Source of the DNA: Streptomyces tirandamycinicus
GTDB lineage: Bacteria > Actinomycetota > Actinomycetes > Streptomycetales > Streptomycetaceae
Assembly: GCF_003097515.1 (NCBI RefSeq)
Contig: NZ_CP029188.1
Span: 7,225,496-7,289,495, forward strand
Direction: 5' to 3'
DNA length: 64,000 bases
A program made the position numbers and the translations under genes. Under the pieces are notes generated by a model. That model worked only from the letters and a program-made list of their open reading frames with translations. It did no database searches and had not been told where the DNA came from. Positions 8,574 to 16,611 of this stretch are shown here, one piece after another (the stretch's first letter is position 1; each line of letters starts with the position of its first letter).

Positions 8574-9577
8574 CGGGCGACGGTCAGCTCGATGATCGCC
8601 GACGGGCCGGCCGGGTGGACCGCTGCGACGTCGAGACCGGCCGCAGCCGCGAGCGCGGAGAACTCGGCGACGCCGCGTTCCTTCGCGCCGTAGACGCAGA
8701 GCATGCGCAGGTCCATTCCGGTGTGCGGGGCGTCCCCGGTGGCGCCGATGGACTCGATCACCAGGACCGAGCCGCCCTCGCCCGCGGCTTCGGCGCAGCG
8801 CCGCAGGATCGCGACCGCGGACTCGTCGTCCCAGTCGTGCAGGACCAGCGAGAGCACATAGCCGCCGGCGCCCGCGGGCAGCGGGTCGAAGAAGCTTCCG
8901 GCCACCGCGTCGGCGCGCTCCCCCAGCCCGGACGCGGCGAACCGCTCCTTGGCGGCCTGCGCTGCGTCGGGAAGATCCACGACCGTGCCGCGCAGCGCCG
9001 GGTTGGCCGCCAGCAGCGAGGCCAGCAGGGAGCCGTCCCCGCCGCCGACGTCGACGACATGGCCGAGCGCCGCCCAGTCGAAACCGGCGACCACACCCGG
9101 CGCCCGCACCGCCACGTCCTCGCCCAGCAGCTTGTTGAAAGAGGCGGCGCGGCCGGGCTCCGCGGTCAGGTCCTCCCAGTACTCGCGCCCGTAGCGCACC
9201 GGGAAGGCCGCCTCCCCCGTGCGGACGCTGTGCAGCAGCTCGACGAAGGACAGTTCGCCGCGGCCGGCGCCCTCGATGTCGAACCAGGCGCGGATCCCGG
9301 CGGGGTGGTCCTCCCGCAGCGGCTCGCCCAGCGGCGTGAGCGCGTAGCGCCCGGCGTCGTCGCGCACCAGCACGCCCCGGACCGCGAGGTAGCGCAGCAG
9401 CCTGTCCAGTGCCCCGGGGTGCGCGCCGACGGTCTCGGCCAGTTCCGGCGCGGTGCGGCGGCCCGCGTCGAGGTGGTCGGCGATGCGCAGGGTCGCCGCC
9501 ACCCGTACGGCCATCGGAGTGCCCAGGCTCGCCATGGACCACAGCTTGGCGGCCGAACCGCCCTCGTCGCTCAACAC
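8570..9577 (-). CDS. SAM-dependent O-methyltransferase, small-molecule type
   Basis: A 335-aa two-domain enzyme of the TcmN/CrtF/hydroxyneurosporene methyltransferase type. An N-terminal winged-helix dimerisation domain (LRIADHLDAGRRTAPELAE) precedes a Rossmann domain with motif I VVDVGGGDGSLLASLL at about 175-190 and VLHDWDDE near 250, where catalytic His/Asp sit in this family. The GTG start at 9577 is chosen because GGGAGG lies 7 nt upstream; the frame stays open to 9751 but that part looks non-coding. Likely methylates a hydroxyl introduced by the coupled P450. Confidence 0.85.
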   Translation of the reverse strand: MLSDEGGSAAKLWSMASLGTPMAVRVAATLRIADHLDAGRRTAPELAETVGAHPGALDRLLRYLAVRGVLVRDDAGRYALTPLGEPLREDHPAGIRAWFDIEGAGRGELSFVELLHSVRTGEAAFPVRYGREYWEDLTAEPGRAASFNKLLGEDVAVRAPGVVAGFDWAALGHVVDVGGGDGSLLASLLAANPALRGTVVDLPDAAQAAKERFAASGLGERADAVAGSFFDPLPAGAGGYVLSLVLHDWDDESAVAILRRCAEAAGEGGSVLVIESIGATGDAPHTGMDLRMLCVYGAKERGVAEFSALAAAAGLDVAAVHPAGPSAIIELTVAR

Positions 9578-9648
9578 GGCATGTCCTCCCTTGTCGGCGG
9601 GCGTCCGTCGGCCCGTGCCCCTCATCGTCGCGGACGGACGTGGAGCGG

Positions 9649-9664
9649 CCATCTCCCCTATTGC
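9649..9664 (-). promoter_or_regulatory. Cluster promoter motif (GCAATAGGGGAGATGG)
   Basis: Copy of the 16-bp element ending 71 bp before the GTG start of the methyltransferase-P450 operon. A CGATGA -10-like sequence follows at about 21 nt. Confidence 0.6.
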
Positions 9665-9693
9665 GCTGCTGACTCGGGGCCCGGGAACGACGG

Positions 9694-9731
9694 GGCGCCG
9701 CCGTCCCCGGCCTTGCGGGGGCGGCGGCGCC
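9694..9731. terminator. Strong GC-rich stem-loop after the exporter gene
   Basis: GGCGCCGCCGTCCCCG pairs with CGGGGGCGGCGGCGCC (one T-G pair) around a 6-nt loop, 17 bp past the exporter stop. A likely Rho-independent-type terminator of the exporter transcript. Confidence 0.65.
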
Positions 9732-9747
9732 GGCGGGTGACGGGTGG

Positions 9748-11853
9748 TCACACGTTCTCGAGCTCACGCTCCTCCGCGCGCGCGGACGCCTTCGGTTCCC
9801 GGGCCGCGAGCTCCTTGGACAGGGCGCCCGGCGCCCAGAAGCGCGGGCCGATGTCGAGTGCGAGCGCCGGCACCAGGACCGTGCGGACCAGGAAGGTGTC
9901 GATCAGGATGCCGATGCAGACGACGAAGCCCATCTGGGCCATGGCCACCAGCGGCAGCCCGGCGAAGACCGCGAAGGTCGCGGCCAGCACCAGACCGGCC
10001 GAGGTGATCACGCCGCCGGTGCTGCTCAGCCCGATCAGGACGCCCCGGTCGTGACCGTGCACGGCCGCCTCCTCCTTCACGCGGTGCATGAGGAAGATGT
10101 TGTAGTCGATGCCGAGCGCGACGAGGAAGACGAAGCCCAGCAGCGGGATCGTCCAGTCGACGCCGGGGTATCCCATGACGTTCTCGAAGATCAGGTTCGA
10201 GGCGCCGAGTGCGGCGAAGTACGACACGACGACCGTCGCCAGCAGGACCAGCGGGGCGACCAGCGACTTCAGCAGCCAGACCAGGACCAGCAGGACGACG
10301 AGCAGGACGAGCGGGACCACCACCTTCAGGTCGCGCGCGGTGGCGGTCTCCTTGTCCAGGGCCTGGGCGGCCGTGCCGCCGACGGGTCCGTCGATCTTCT
10401 CGCGCAGGGCCTCGACGGTGCTCTTGGCCGCCTCGCTGTCGGGCTCTCCCGCCAGGACGGCGGCCAGCTGGGTGAGCTCGCCGTCCGCAGTGCGGGCGGC
10501 GGTGGTGACCTCGACGACGCCCTTCGTGCCCTGGGCGGCCCGGGTGGCCTCGTCCGCGTCCGCCGTCTTCACGATGATCGTCGCCGGGTCGGCGGCGCCC
10601 GAGGGGAAGTGCGCCGAGAGCTTCTCCTGGGCGACGACCGACTCCGGCTTGGTCTGGAACCAGTCGGTCTGGCTCAGGCCCATGTCGAGGCCGAGCGCGC
10701 ACAGGGCCAGGGCGCCGGTGGCCGCCAGCGACGCGATCCACGAGCGGCGCGGCCGGGCCGCGACGCTCTTGCCGACGCGCTCCCAGATCGGGCGCGACGC
10801 ACGGGGGGCCGCGCCGTGGCGCGGCACCAGCGGCCAGAACACCCAGCGGCCCGCGATCACCAGCAGCGCCGGCAGGATCGTGACCATCGCGAGGAAGCCG
10901 AACGCGACACCGATCACGCCGACCAGGCCCATGGACCGGGAGGAGTTGATGTCGGCGAAGCCGAGGCAGGCCAGGCCGACCGCGACGGTCCCCGCGGAGG
11001 CGAGGATCGCGGAGCCGGAGCGGCGCAGGGCCGCCTTCATCGCCTCGTGACGGTCCTCCAGGCGGTGCAGTTCCTCGCGGTAGCGGGCGATGAGCAGCAG
11101 CGCGTAGTCGGTCCCGACACCGAAGACGAGCACCATCAGGACGCCCGAGCTCTGCGGGTCCACCTGCAGGCCCGCGTACTTGGCGAACAGGTAGGTGCCC
11201 GCCTGGGTCAGCACCGAGGCGAAGGCGACGGCGAGGGCGGGGAAGAGCCACAGCACGGGGCTGCGGTAGGTGAGCAGGAGCAGCACGACCACGATGAAGC
11301 CGGTGGCCATCATCAGCGTGCCGTCGAGGTGGCCGAACACGGTGAACGCGTCGGCGATGGACGCCGCGGGGCCGCCGACCTGGGTGTCGAGCCCCGGCGG
11401 CGCCTGGGCGTCCGCGATGCCGCGGAGCTCTTCGATCCTGTCGGCGACCTCGGCCTGCTCGTCGTTGAGCAGCGGCACGACCACCATGAGGGCCTTGCGG
11501 TCCTTCGACTCGACCGCCGGCGACACCTGCTCGCCCTGGGCGGCGACCTTCGCGAAGGCGGCGCGGTCGGCCTCGACCTCGCTGCGGACCCGGTCGTCGA
11601 GGGTGCCCTCGGTGCTGTAGACGACGACGGCCGGAGCCAGCTCGTCGGTGCGGAACTTCTCCAGTTCCGTGTTGACCAGGGCCGACTCGGCGCCCCGCGG
11701 CAGGAAGGCGTTGGCGCTGGTGTCCTGGACCTCGCCGAGCTTGCCGGCCAGCGCGCCGAAAGCCATCACCGCGATGAGCCAGGTCGCGAGGACCAGCCAT
11801 TTTCCGCGACGGCCGCCGGGCACGGCGGCACATCGCTCGAGCCTTGCTCGCAT
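9748..11853 (-). CDS. MMPL/RND-family membrane exporter
   Basis: A 701-aa MMPL transporter with the duplicated RND plan: one membrane helix, a periplasmic domain, five helices, then the same again. Asp-Tyr proton-relay pairs are visible in GVGTDYALLLIARYREEL (first half) and LGIDYNIFLMHRVKEE (second half). The Met chosen gives the typical basic start MRARLERCAAVPGGRRGK. In antibiotic clusters such proteins export the product or confer self-resistance. It stands as a single-gene transcript, with its own cluster promoter motif upstream and a terminator downstream. Confidence 0.85.
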   Translation of the reverse strand: MRARLERCAAVPGGRRGKWLVLATWLIAVMAFGALAGKLGEVQDTSANAFLPRGAESALVNTELEKFRTDELAPAVVVYSTEGTLDDRVRSEVEADRAAFAKVAAQGEQVSPAVESKDRKALMVVVPLLNDEQAEVADRIEELRGIADAQAPPGLDTQVGGPAASIADAFTVFGHLDGTLMMATGFIVVVLLLLTYRSPVLWLFPALAVAFASVLTQAGTYLFAKYAGLQVDPQSSGVLMVLVFGVGTDYALLLIARYREELHRLEDRHEAMKAALRRSGSAILASAGTVAVGLACLGFADINSSRSMGLVGVIGVAFGFLAMVTILPALLVIAGRWVFWPLVPRHGAAPRASRPIWERVGKSVAARPRRSWIASLAATGALALCALGLDMGLSQTDWFQTKPESVVAQEKLSAHFPSGAADPATIIVKTADADEATRAAQGTKGVVEVTTAARTADGELTQLAAVLAGEPDSEAAKSTVEALREKIDGPVGGTAAQALDKETATARDLKVVVPLVLLVVLLVLVWLLKSLVAPLVLLATVVVSYFAALGASNLIFENVMGYPGVDWTIPLLGFVFLVALGIDYNIFLMHRVKEEAAVHGHDRGVLIGLSSTGGVITSAGLVLAATFAVFAGLPLVAMAQMGFVVCIGILIDTFLVRTVLVPALALDIGPRFWAPGALSKELAAREPKASARAEERELENV

Positions 11854-11941
11854 GGGTTCTCCTTCAGGGGACGTGCCGCGGCCTCGCGCGGAGCGGCCGC
11901 GCGGCGGGGACGGTCCATCGTCCCGAGTGTTCATCCGCGGG

Positions 11942-11957
11942 GCATCTTCGGAATTGC
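11942..11957 (-). promoter_or_regulatory. Cluster promoter motif (GCAATTCCGAAGATGC)
   Basis: Identical over 16 bp to the copy before the hydrolase gene; ends 88 bp before the exporter start. A CGATGG -10-like sequence lies about 21 nt downstream. Confidence 0.7.
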
Positions 11958-12066
11958 GGGATTGCGGGATCGCGGACGCGGGACAGCGCCCGTGGAGCCC
12001 CACTCCCCGGGCGCTGCCGCGCGTTCCTCCGGCGTGCCCGGCCGTCTTCCGGCCGGGCGGCGCGGG

Positions 12067-12855
12067 TCAGCCGGCGAAGAAGTCCTTCAGCCGGGGCGCG
12101 AGGACGGCCGGGTCGACGGCGATGCCCTGGCCGGCCAGGGTGTGGCGCTGGGCACCCGGAATCGCCTCCGCGGTGGCCTTCGCCGACGCCTGCAGCCACG
12201 CGTCGGCCTCGCCGCCGTGGACCACGTACACCGGCACCGAGAGGGAACCCAGTTCCTCGGACGGCAGGGCGAAGTCCTGGCCCAGGATCGTGGTGTCGTA
12301 GGGCAGCGTGTGGGCCAGGGCCTCCAGCCCCGCCCAGAACGGGGCGTGCTTCATCCCGGCGACCGCCTCGGCCGGTGCGCCCATGCCCTCGACCATGAAG
12401 CACTCGACGGCCTCGCCGCGGCGGTCCGAGGCGCTGAGCTCGGCGAGCTTCTCGGTGAAGCCGGCCGGCGGGCGCGGGCCGGTCTCGTCGACGACGAACG
12501 GCGGGTCGTAGAGGGCGACCTGGGTGATGCCGAGACCGGCGGCGGCGGCCTTCAGCGCCAGGGCGCCACCGGCCGACAGGCCGAACACCCTGGCGGAGCC
12601 GCCGGCTTCGGCGATGAGCGCCGCGAGGTCCTCGATCTCCCGCTCCACGGCGTACTCGGCCGCGTCGCCGCTGTCCCCGCGGCCGCGGCGGTCGTAGTTG
12701 AAGACGGTGAAGTGGGGGGCCAGTTCCCCGGCCAGCTGCGTCATGGTCGGATGCGCGCGCTCGCTGAAGGAACCGCCCACCAGGATGAGCGGTTCGCCCT
12801 CGCCCGAGCGGTCGTAGGCGATCGTTGTGCCGTCAGCGGACTGGACCGTGTTCAT
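12067..12855 (-). CDS. Alpha/beta-fold hydrolase, catalytic His apparently missing
   Basis: A 262-aa alpha/beta hydrolase. The nucleophile elbow is VFGLSAGGALAL (Ser about residue 97), YDRRGRGDSG follows the oxyanion strand, and the acid position falls in VVHGGEADAW. Near the C-terminus the family usually has GQ-x-H followed by V-x-P; here it reads LAGQGIAVDPAVL, so the position of the general-base His holds Ile. The protein may therefore be a non-hydrolytic binder or use another His. It is monocistronic with its own cluster promoter motif. A role in resistance or in processing a core intermediate is possible but unproven. Confidence 0.75.
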   Translation of the reverse strand: MNTVQSADGTTIAYDRSGEGEPLILVGGSFSERAHPTMTQLAGELAPHFTVFNYDRRGRGDSGDAAEYAVEREIEDLAALIAEAGGSARVFGLSAGGALALKAAAAGLGITQVALYDPPFVVDETGPRPPAGFTEKLAELSASDRRGEAVECFMVEGMGAPAEAVAGMKHAPFWAGLEALAHTLPYDTTILGQDFALPSEELGSLSVPVYVVHGGEADAWLQASAKATAEAIPGAQRHTLAGQGIAVDPAVLAPRLKDFFAG

Positions 12856-12941
12856 TGTTCTCCTGAGACTCGAGGCCGGCGTGCGCAACCGGATGTCCGG
12901 TGGTGTGACCCGTCCAGCCTGCGTACCGCGCAGGGGCCGGC

Positions 12942-12957
12942 GCATCTTCGGAATTGC
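12942..12957 (-). promoter_or_regulatory. Cluster promoter motif (GCAATTCCGAAGATGC)
   Basis: Perfect match to the exporter copy; ends 86 bp before the hydrolase ATG. The near-equal spacing in two unrelated single-gene operons supports a functional promoter element. Confidence 0.7.
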
Positions 12958-13034
12958 TCAGTCCGGACTGCGGGCAGGCGGAGCCCCGGAGGCCGTCGGG
13001 CCCCCGGGCTCCGGTCCCGTGGAGGATGCGCCGG

Positions 13035-14330
13035 TCAGCGCGGTCCCGCGACGGTGTAGGCGTCCCGCGAACCGGCGGCGGGCGTCGCCGGGCGGTCCTT
13101 GCGGGCGGCCCACTTCCCGACGGCGTTCACGATGGGACGCTCGACCAGGTAGTGGCTGACGGTCGCGGCGAGGATGCTGCCGACGAGCACCGCGGACATC
13201 AGCTCGGGGAAGCCGATGGTGCCCCGCAGCTGGTGCATCAGGGCCGGCTGGGTGCCGAAGACGCTGCCGGTCTCGAACCAGAAGTACATGATCGCGAAGT
13301 GCCACAGATAGATGCCGTACGAGATCCGGCCGAGGTACCGGGAGACCGGGTTGGCGACGATCGCGTCGACCACCCGCGACTTGGCCCCGGGGATCGACAG
13401 CGGCATCACCATCAGGTAGGAGAAGACCAGCAGCAGGAAGTACTGGGTCAGCGCGAGACCCACGCCCTCGTAGTCGCCGTAGCCCGGGCGGCCGAACGGC
13501 TGGGTGCAGTTGAAGGCGTAGACGGCCAGTGCGCCGACCCAGAACAGCAGCGGGTGGTTGCCGGCGACCCGGTACAGGGCGGGCTTGTCGTCCGGCTTGA
13601 TCTCCGCGAGGACGTGCAGGACGGCCATCGCCATACCGAGGGCGAACGCGCCGCCCACGGCCAGCGGCCACCAGTACTCCTCCGGGTAGACGCCCATCTC
13701 CGGCCGGTGGATGTAGTACGTCCACACCGCGGAGCCCACCGTGACCAGGGCCAGCGGGACCATCATCCGGCGCGCCTTGCGCACCGGGTCGCTCACCCCC
13801 TTGGCGAGCCGGTGCATGAGCGCCGCGAGCAGCGGCAGGGCGAGGTAGTACTGCATCTCGGCCGGAACGGTCCAGGCGGGGTCCATGCCGGCGATCCAGG
13901 TGTAGTCGTAGACCTGGAGCATCAGTATCGGCCGCAGGACGTACCAGGGTCCGTCGACGGCGTCGAGGTTCAGCAGGAACACGCAGACCAGCGCGAGCAG
14001 CACGTACGCGGGCCACAGCCGGGCCAGGCGCTTGGCCAGGAAGGGGCCGATCCGCGGGCGGTCGGCGCCGGTGAGGGTCCAGCGGGCGAAGGGCCGGTAG
14101 AGCAGCATGCCGGAGAGCACGAAGAAGGGGCCCAGTGCCAGCGGCCGCAGACCGGCCAGCAGGGTGGCCAGCACCTCGTTGCCCGGCGGCATCGTGTAGG
14201 CGCCCATGACTCCGGCGGCGAAGGACGTGTGGACACCCGCCACACCGAGGGCACACAGCGCGCGGACACCGTCAAGTCCCCCGACACGCTTGGTCTGGTG
14301 GGCCGGTGCCGCGGCCCGCTTGGGATTCAC
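13035..14330 (-). CDS. Integral membrane acyltransferase (acyltransferase family 3)
   Basis: A 431-aa protein with about ten hydrophobic helices. The family signature near the N-terminus is GLDGVRALCALGVAGVHTSF, with the Arg and His expected for acyl transfer, and ISYGIYLWHF lies near the C-terminus. Family members O-acylate sugars, lipids or antibiotics at the membrane. The start is GTG at 14330. A hairpin at 12978-13012 (CGGAGCCC/GGGCTCCG) follows the gene. In this cluster it could acylate the enediyne core or a peripheral hydroxyl, or modify the envelope as protection; sequence alone does not decide. Confidence 0.82.
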   Translation of the reverse strand: MNPKRAAAPAHQTKRVGGLDGVRALCALGVAGVHTSFAAGVMGAYTMPPGNEVLATLLAGLRPLALGPFFVLSGMLLYRPFARWTLTGADRPRIGPFLAKRLARLWPAYVLLALVCVFLLNLDAVDGPWYVLRPILMLQVYDYTWIAGMDPAWTVPAEMQYYLALPLLAALMHRLAKGVSDPVRKARRMMVPLALVTVGSAVWTYYIHRPEMGVYPEEYWWPLAVGGAFALGMAMAVLHVLAEIKPDDKPALYRVAGNHPLLFWVGALAVYAFNCTQPFGRPGYGDYEGVGLALTQYFLLLVFSYLMVMPLSIPGAKSRVVDAIVANPVSRYLGRISYGIYLWHFAIMYFWFETGSVFGTQPALMHQLRGTIGFPELMSAVLVGSILAATVSHYLVERPIVNAVGKWAARKDRPATPAAGSRDAYTVAGPR

Positions 14331-14391
14331 TGCGGAGAGCTCCTCTGTGTCTGGATGGCTCGTTCAGCATGGGCATGGCCGGAATGCCGCG

Positions 14392-14407
14392 CCATCTTCT
14401 GCCGTGC
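14392..14407 (-). promoter_or_regulatory. Cluster promoter motif (GCACGGCAGAAGATGG)
   Basis: Copy of the 16-bp element reading toward the acyltransferase gene, ending 61 bp before its start. It faces away from the plus-strand copy at 14465, making a divergent promoter pair. Confidence 0.55.
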
Positions 14408-14464
14408 GGTGTTGGGGGGCGCCCGGCGCCGGTGACCCGGATCCGCACGCCACCGGCTCGGACG

Positions 14465-14480
14465 GCAATACAGGAGATGC
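14465..14480 (+). promoter_or_regulatory. Cluster promoter motif on the plus strand (GCAATACAGGAGATGC)
   Basis: The only plus-strand copy found. It ends 93 bp before the adenylation-carrier gene, so motif orientation follows gene direction. This supports a promoter-linked element rather than a dispersed repeat. Confidence 0.65.
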
Positions 14481-14573
14481 ACGCCCGGATCCGGCTGTGT
14501 GAGCGTTCCGGCAGACCCGTCAGGCCGTGTCGTGCGGGCTGCGATCGGCGGGGACGAGCTGATTGGACAACAC

Positions 14574-16346
14574 ATGGTCTCCACCTCGATTCACGAACGC
14601 TTCGCCGCCCAGGCGCGCCGGACGCCCGACGCGGTGGCGGTGTCCTGCGGCGCCGCCGCACTGACCTACCGTCAGCTCGACGAGCGGGCCAACCGGCTCG
14701 CCCACCGGCTCCTGCGGTCCGGTGTCGGGCCGGAGGACCCGGTCGCCGTGCTCATGGAGCGCTCGCCGGACGTGGTGGTCTCGATGCTGGCCGCGCTCAA
14801 GGCCGGCGCCTGCTACCTGCCGCTGCACAGCGCCCACCCGCCGGAGCGCATGCAGCAGACCCTGGACCGGGCCGGGTCCCCCGTACTGCTCGCCGACGAG
14901 GCGATGGGCCTGCGCGGCCTGCCGCGCACCCGCAGTGTGGTCTTCCCGGCGGCGGACACGCCGGCGGAGCCCACCACGGACCCCGCCGCGGACCCCGCCG
15001 TGCCGACGGGCCCGGACCGGCTCGCGTACGTCATGCACACCTCCGGCTCGACCGGCGAGCCGAAGGGCGTCGCGGTCACGCACCGCGGCGTGCTCGGCCT
15101 CGTCGACGACTCGGGCTGGGACGGCGGCGCGCACCGGCGCGTCCTGGCGCTCGCGCCGTACGCCTTCGGCGTCTCCACCTACGAACTGTGGGTGCCCCTG
15201 CTGCGCGGCGGGCAGGTCGTGCTCCCGCCGCCGGGCGACCTGGACGTGCGCATGGTGCGCCGGCTCATCGCGGCCGAGGACATCACCGCGCTGCACGTGA
15301 CCGCGGGCCTGTTCCGCCTCTTCGCGGACGAGGCGCCCGACAGCTTCGCCACCGTGCGCGAGGTGCTCACCGGCGGTGACGTGATCTCCCCGACGGCCGT
15401 GCAGCGCGTCCTCGACGCCTGCCCCGACCTCGTCGTACGCGCCATGTACGGTGCCACCGAGGTGTCCTCGTTCGCCGCGTACGCCACCCTCACCGCGCCC
15501 TACGAGCCGACGGCGGCGATCCCCGTCGGCCGCCCGATGGACACCGTCGACGCACGGCTGCTCGACGAGGACCTGCGGCCGGTCCCGGACGGCGAGGTCG
15601 GTGAGCTGTACATCGCGGGTGAGCGGCTGGCCCGCGGCTACCACCGGCGACCGGACCTCACCGCCGAACGCTTCGTCCGGGACCCGGCCGGCGCGCTGAT
15701 GTACCGCACCGGCGACCTCATGCGCCGAGGCCCCCGGGGCATGCTGGAGTTCACCGGGCGGGTCGGCGACCAGGTCAAGATCCGCGGCTTCCGCGTGGAG
15801 CCCGCCGAGGTGGAGCACCTACTGGCGCGCCAGCCGGGCGTGGCGCACGCCGCCGTCGTCGCACGCGAGCAGGGGGACGGCGAGCGGCACCTCGTGGCCT
15901 ACGTCGTGCCCAGGACCGCCGGGCTGGACACGGCGGGACTGCGGGCGGTCGCGGCCGGTGCGCTCCCCGACTACATGGTGCCCTCCGCGTTCGTCGAGCT
16001 CGCCGCACTGCCCCTGACGGCCAACGGGAAGCTGGACCGCGCGGCGCTGCCCGCGCCCGCCACCCCGCACCCGGCCGCCGGCCCGGCGGCCCGCAACGAG
16101 CGGCAGGACGCGCTGTGCGCACTGTTCGCCCGGGTCCTCGGCATACCCGGTGTGGGAGTCGACGACAGCTTCTTCGCCCTCGGCGGGCAGTCGCTGCAGG
16201 CCATGCGCCTCGCCTCCCGCATCGAGTCGGAGCTGGGCCTCGACGTGTCGGTCGGCGACGTGCTCAACCACCCGACGGTCGCCGAACTCGACCGCCGCCT
16301 GCAGGAGCTCGCGGCGGCGGCCGAGCCGGCGGAGGCCGGACGATGA
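14574..16346 (+). CDS. NRPS adenylation-carrier didomain protein (SgcC1/C2-like fusion)
   Basis: A 590-aa stand-alone A-PCP protein. Adenylation motifs are YVMHTSGSTGEPKG (A3), YGATEVSSF (A5), YRTGDLMRR (A7), GRVGDQVKIRGFRVEP (A8) and LPLTANGKLDR (A10 Lys). The carrier site is DSFFALGGQSLQAM, with the phosphopantetheine Ser near residue 536. By eye the pocket has Gly (YAFGVSTYELW) where alpha-amino-acid domains have Asp235, and the ten-residue code reads roughly G-V-Y-H-L-G-M-F-A-K. This argues for a beta-amino or aryl acid. In C-1027 the A and PCP functions are separate proteins. ATG 14574 is chosen over an upstream start because the promoter-motif spacing then matches other genes. Confidence 0.85.
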   Translation: MVSTSIHERFAAQARRTPDAVAVSCGAAALTYRQLDERANRLAHRLLRSGVGPEDPVAVLMERSPDVVVSMLAALKAGACYLPLHSAHPPERMQQTLDRAGSPVLLADEAMGLRGLPRTRSVVFPAADTPAEPTTDPAADPAVPTGPDRLAYVMHTSGSTGEPKGVAVTHRGVLGLVDDSGWDGGAHRRVLALAPYAFGVSTYELWVPLLRGGQVVLPPPGDLDVRMVRRLIAAEDITALHVTAGLFRLFADEAPDSFATVREVLTGGDVISPTAVQRVLDACPDLVVRAMYGATEVSSFAAYATLTAPYEPTAAIPVGRPMDTVDARLLDEDLRPVPDGEVGELYIAGERLARGYHRRPDLTAERFVRDPAGALMYRTGDLMRRGPRGMLEFTGRVGDQVKIRGFRVEPAEVEHLLARQPGVAHAAVVAREQGDGERHLVAYVVPRTAGLDTAGLRAVAAGALPDYMVPSAFVELAALPLTANGKLDRAALPAPATPHPAAGPAARNERQDALCALFARVLGIPGVGVDDSFFALGGQSLQAMRLASRIESELGLDVSVGDVLNHPTVAELDRRLQELAAAAEPAEAGR

Positions 16347-16597
16347 CGCGCCGGCCAGCCGGCCGCGGCGCCGCGGCGCACCGGTTCCTCGTGCTCACCA
16401 ACACCCTCGGCGGGCACTCCCTGTGGCCCGCGGCCCTGGACGCCCCCGTCGGCTGGCCCGTCGCCCACGGCCCGGCCGTGCGCGCGGAGTGCCTCGACTT
16501 CATCAGCCGTACCGCGAGCCCCGGCCACACCGTGCGCCGGGCGACCGCCGCCCGGACCTCACCGCTGCCCCCGCGGGCGCTTCGCCCACGACCCTGA
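16343..16597 (+). CDS. Divergent MbtH-like protein
   Basis: An 84-aa protein overlapping the A-PCP stop by 4 nt (ATGA). The middle, FLVLTNTLGGHSLWPAALDAPVGWPVAHGPAVRAECLDFI, follows the MbtH pattern (read in parts: VL-x-N, SLWP, P-x-GW, GP-x2-R-x2-CL-x2-I). MbtH proteins bind and activate NRPS adenylation domains. Unusually the third conserved Trp and the DMRP tail are absent; instead the protein ends in an Arg/Pro-rich tail. It is most likely the chaperone of the adjacent adenylation domain, unless it is decaying. Confidence 0.72.
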   Translation: MTRRPAGRGAAAHRFLVLTNTLGGHSLWPAALDAPVGWPVAHGPAVRAECLDFISRTASPGHTVRRATAARTSPLPPRALRPRP

Positions 16598-16611
16598 AAG
16601 GACCCGTCACC

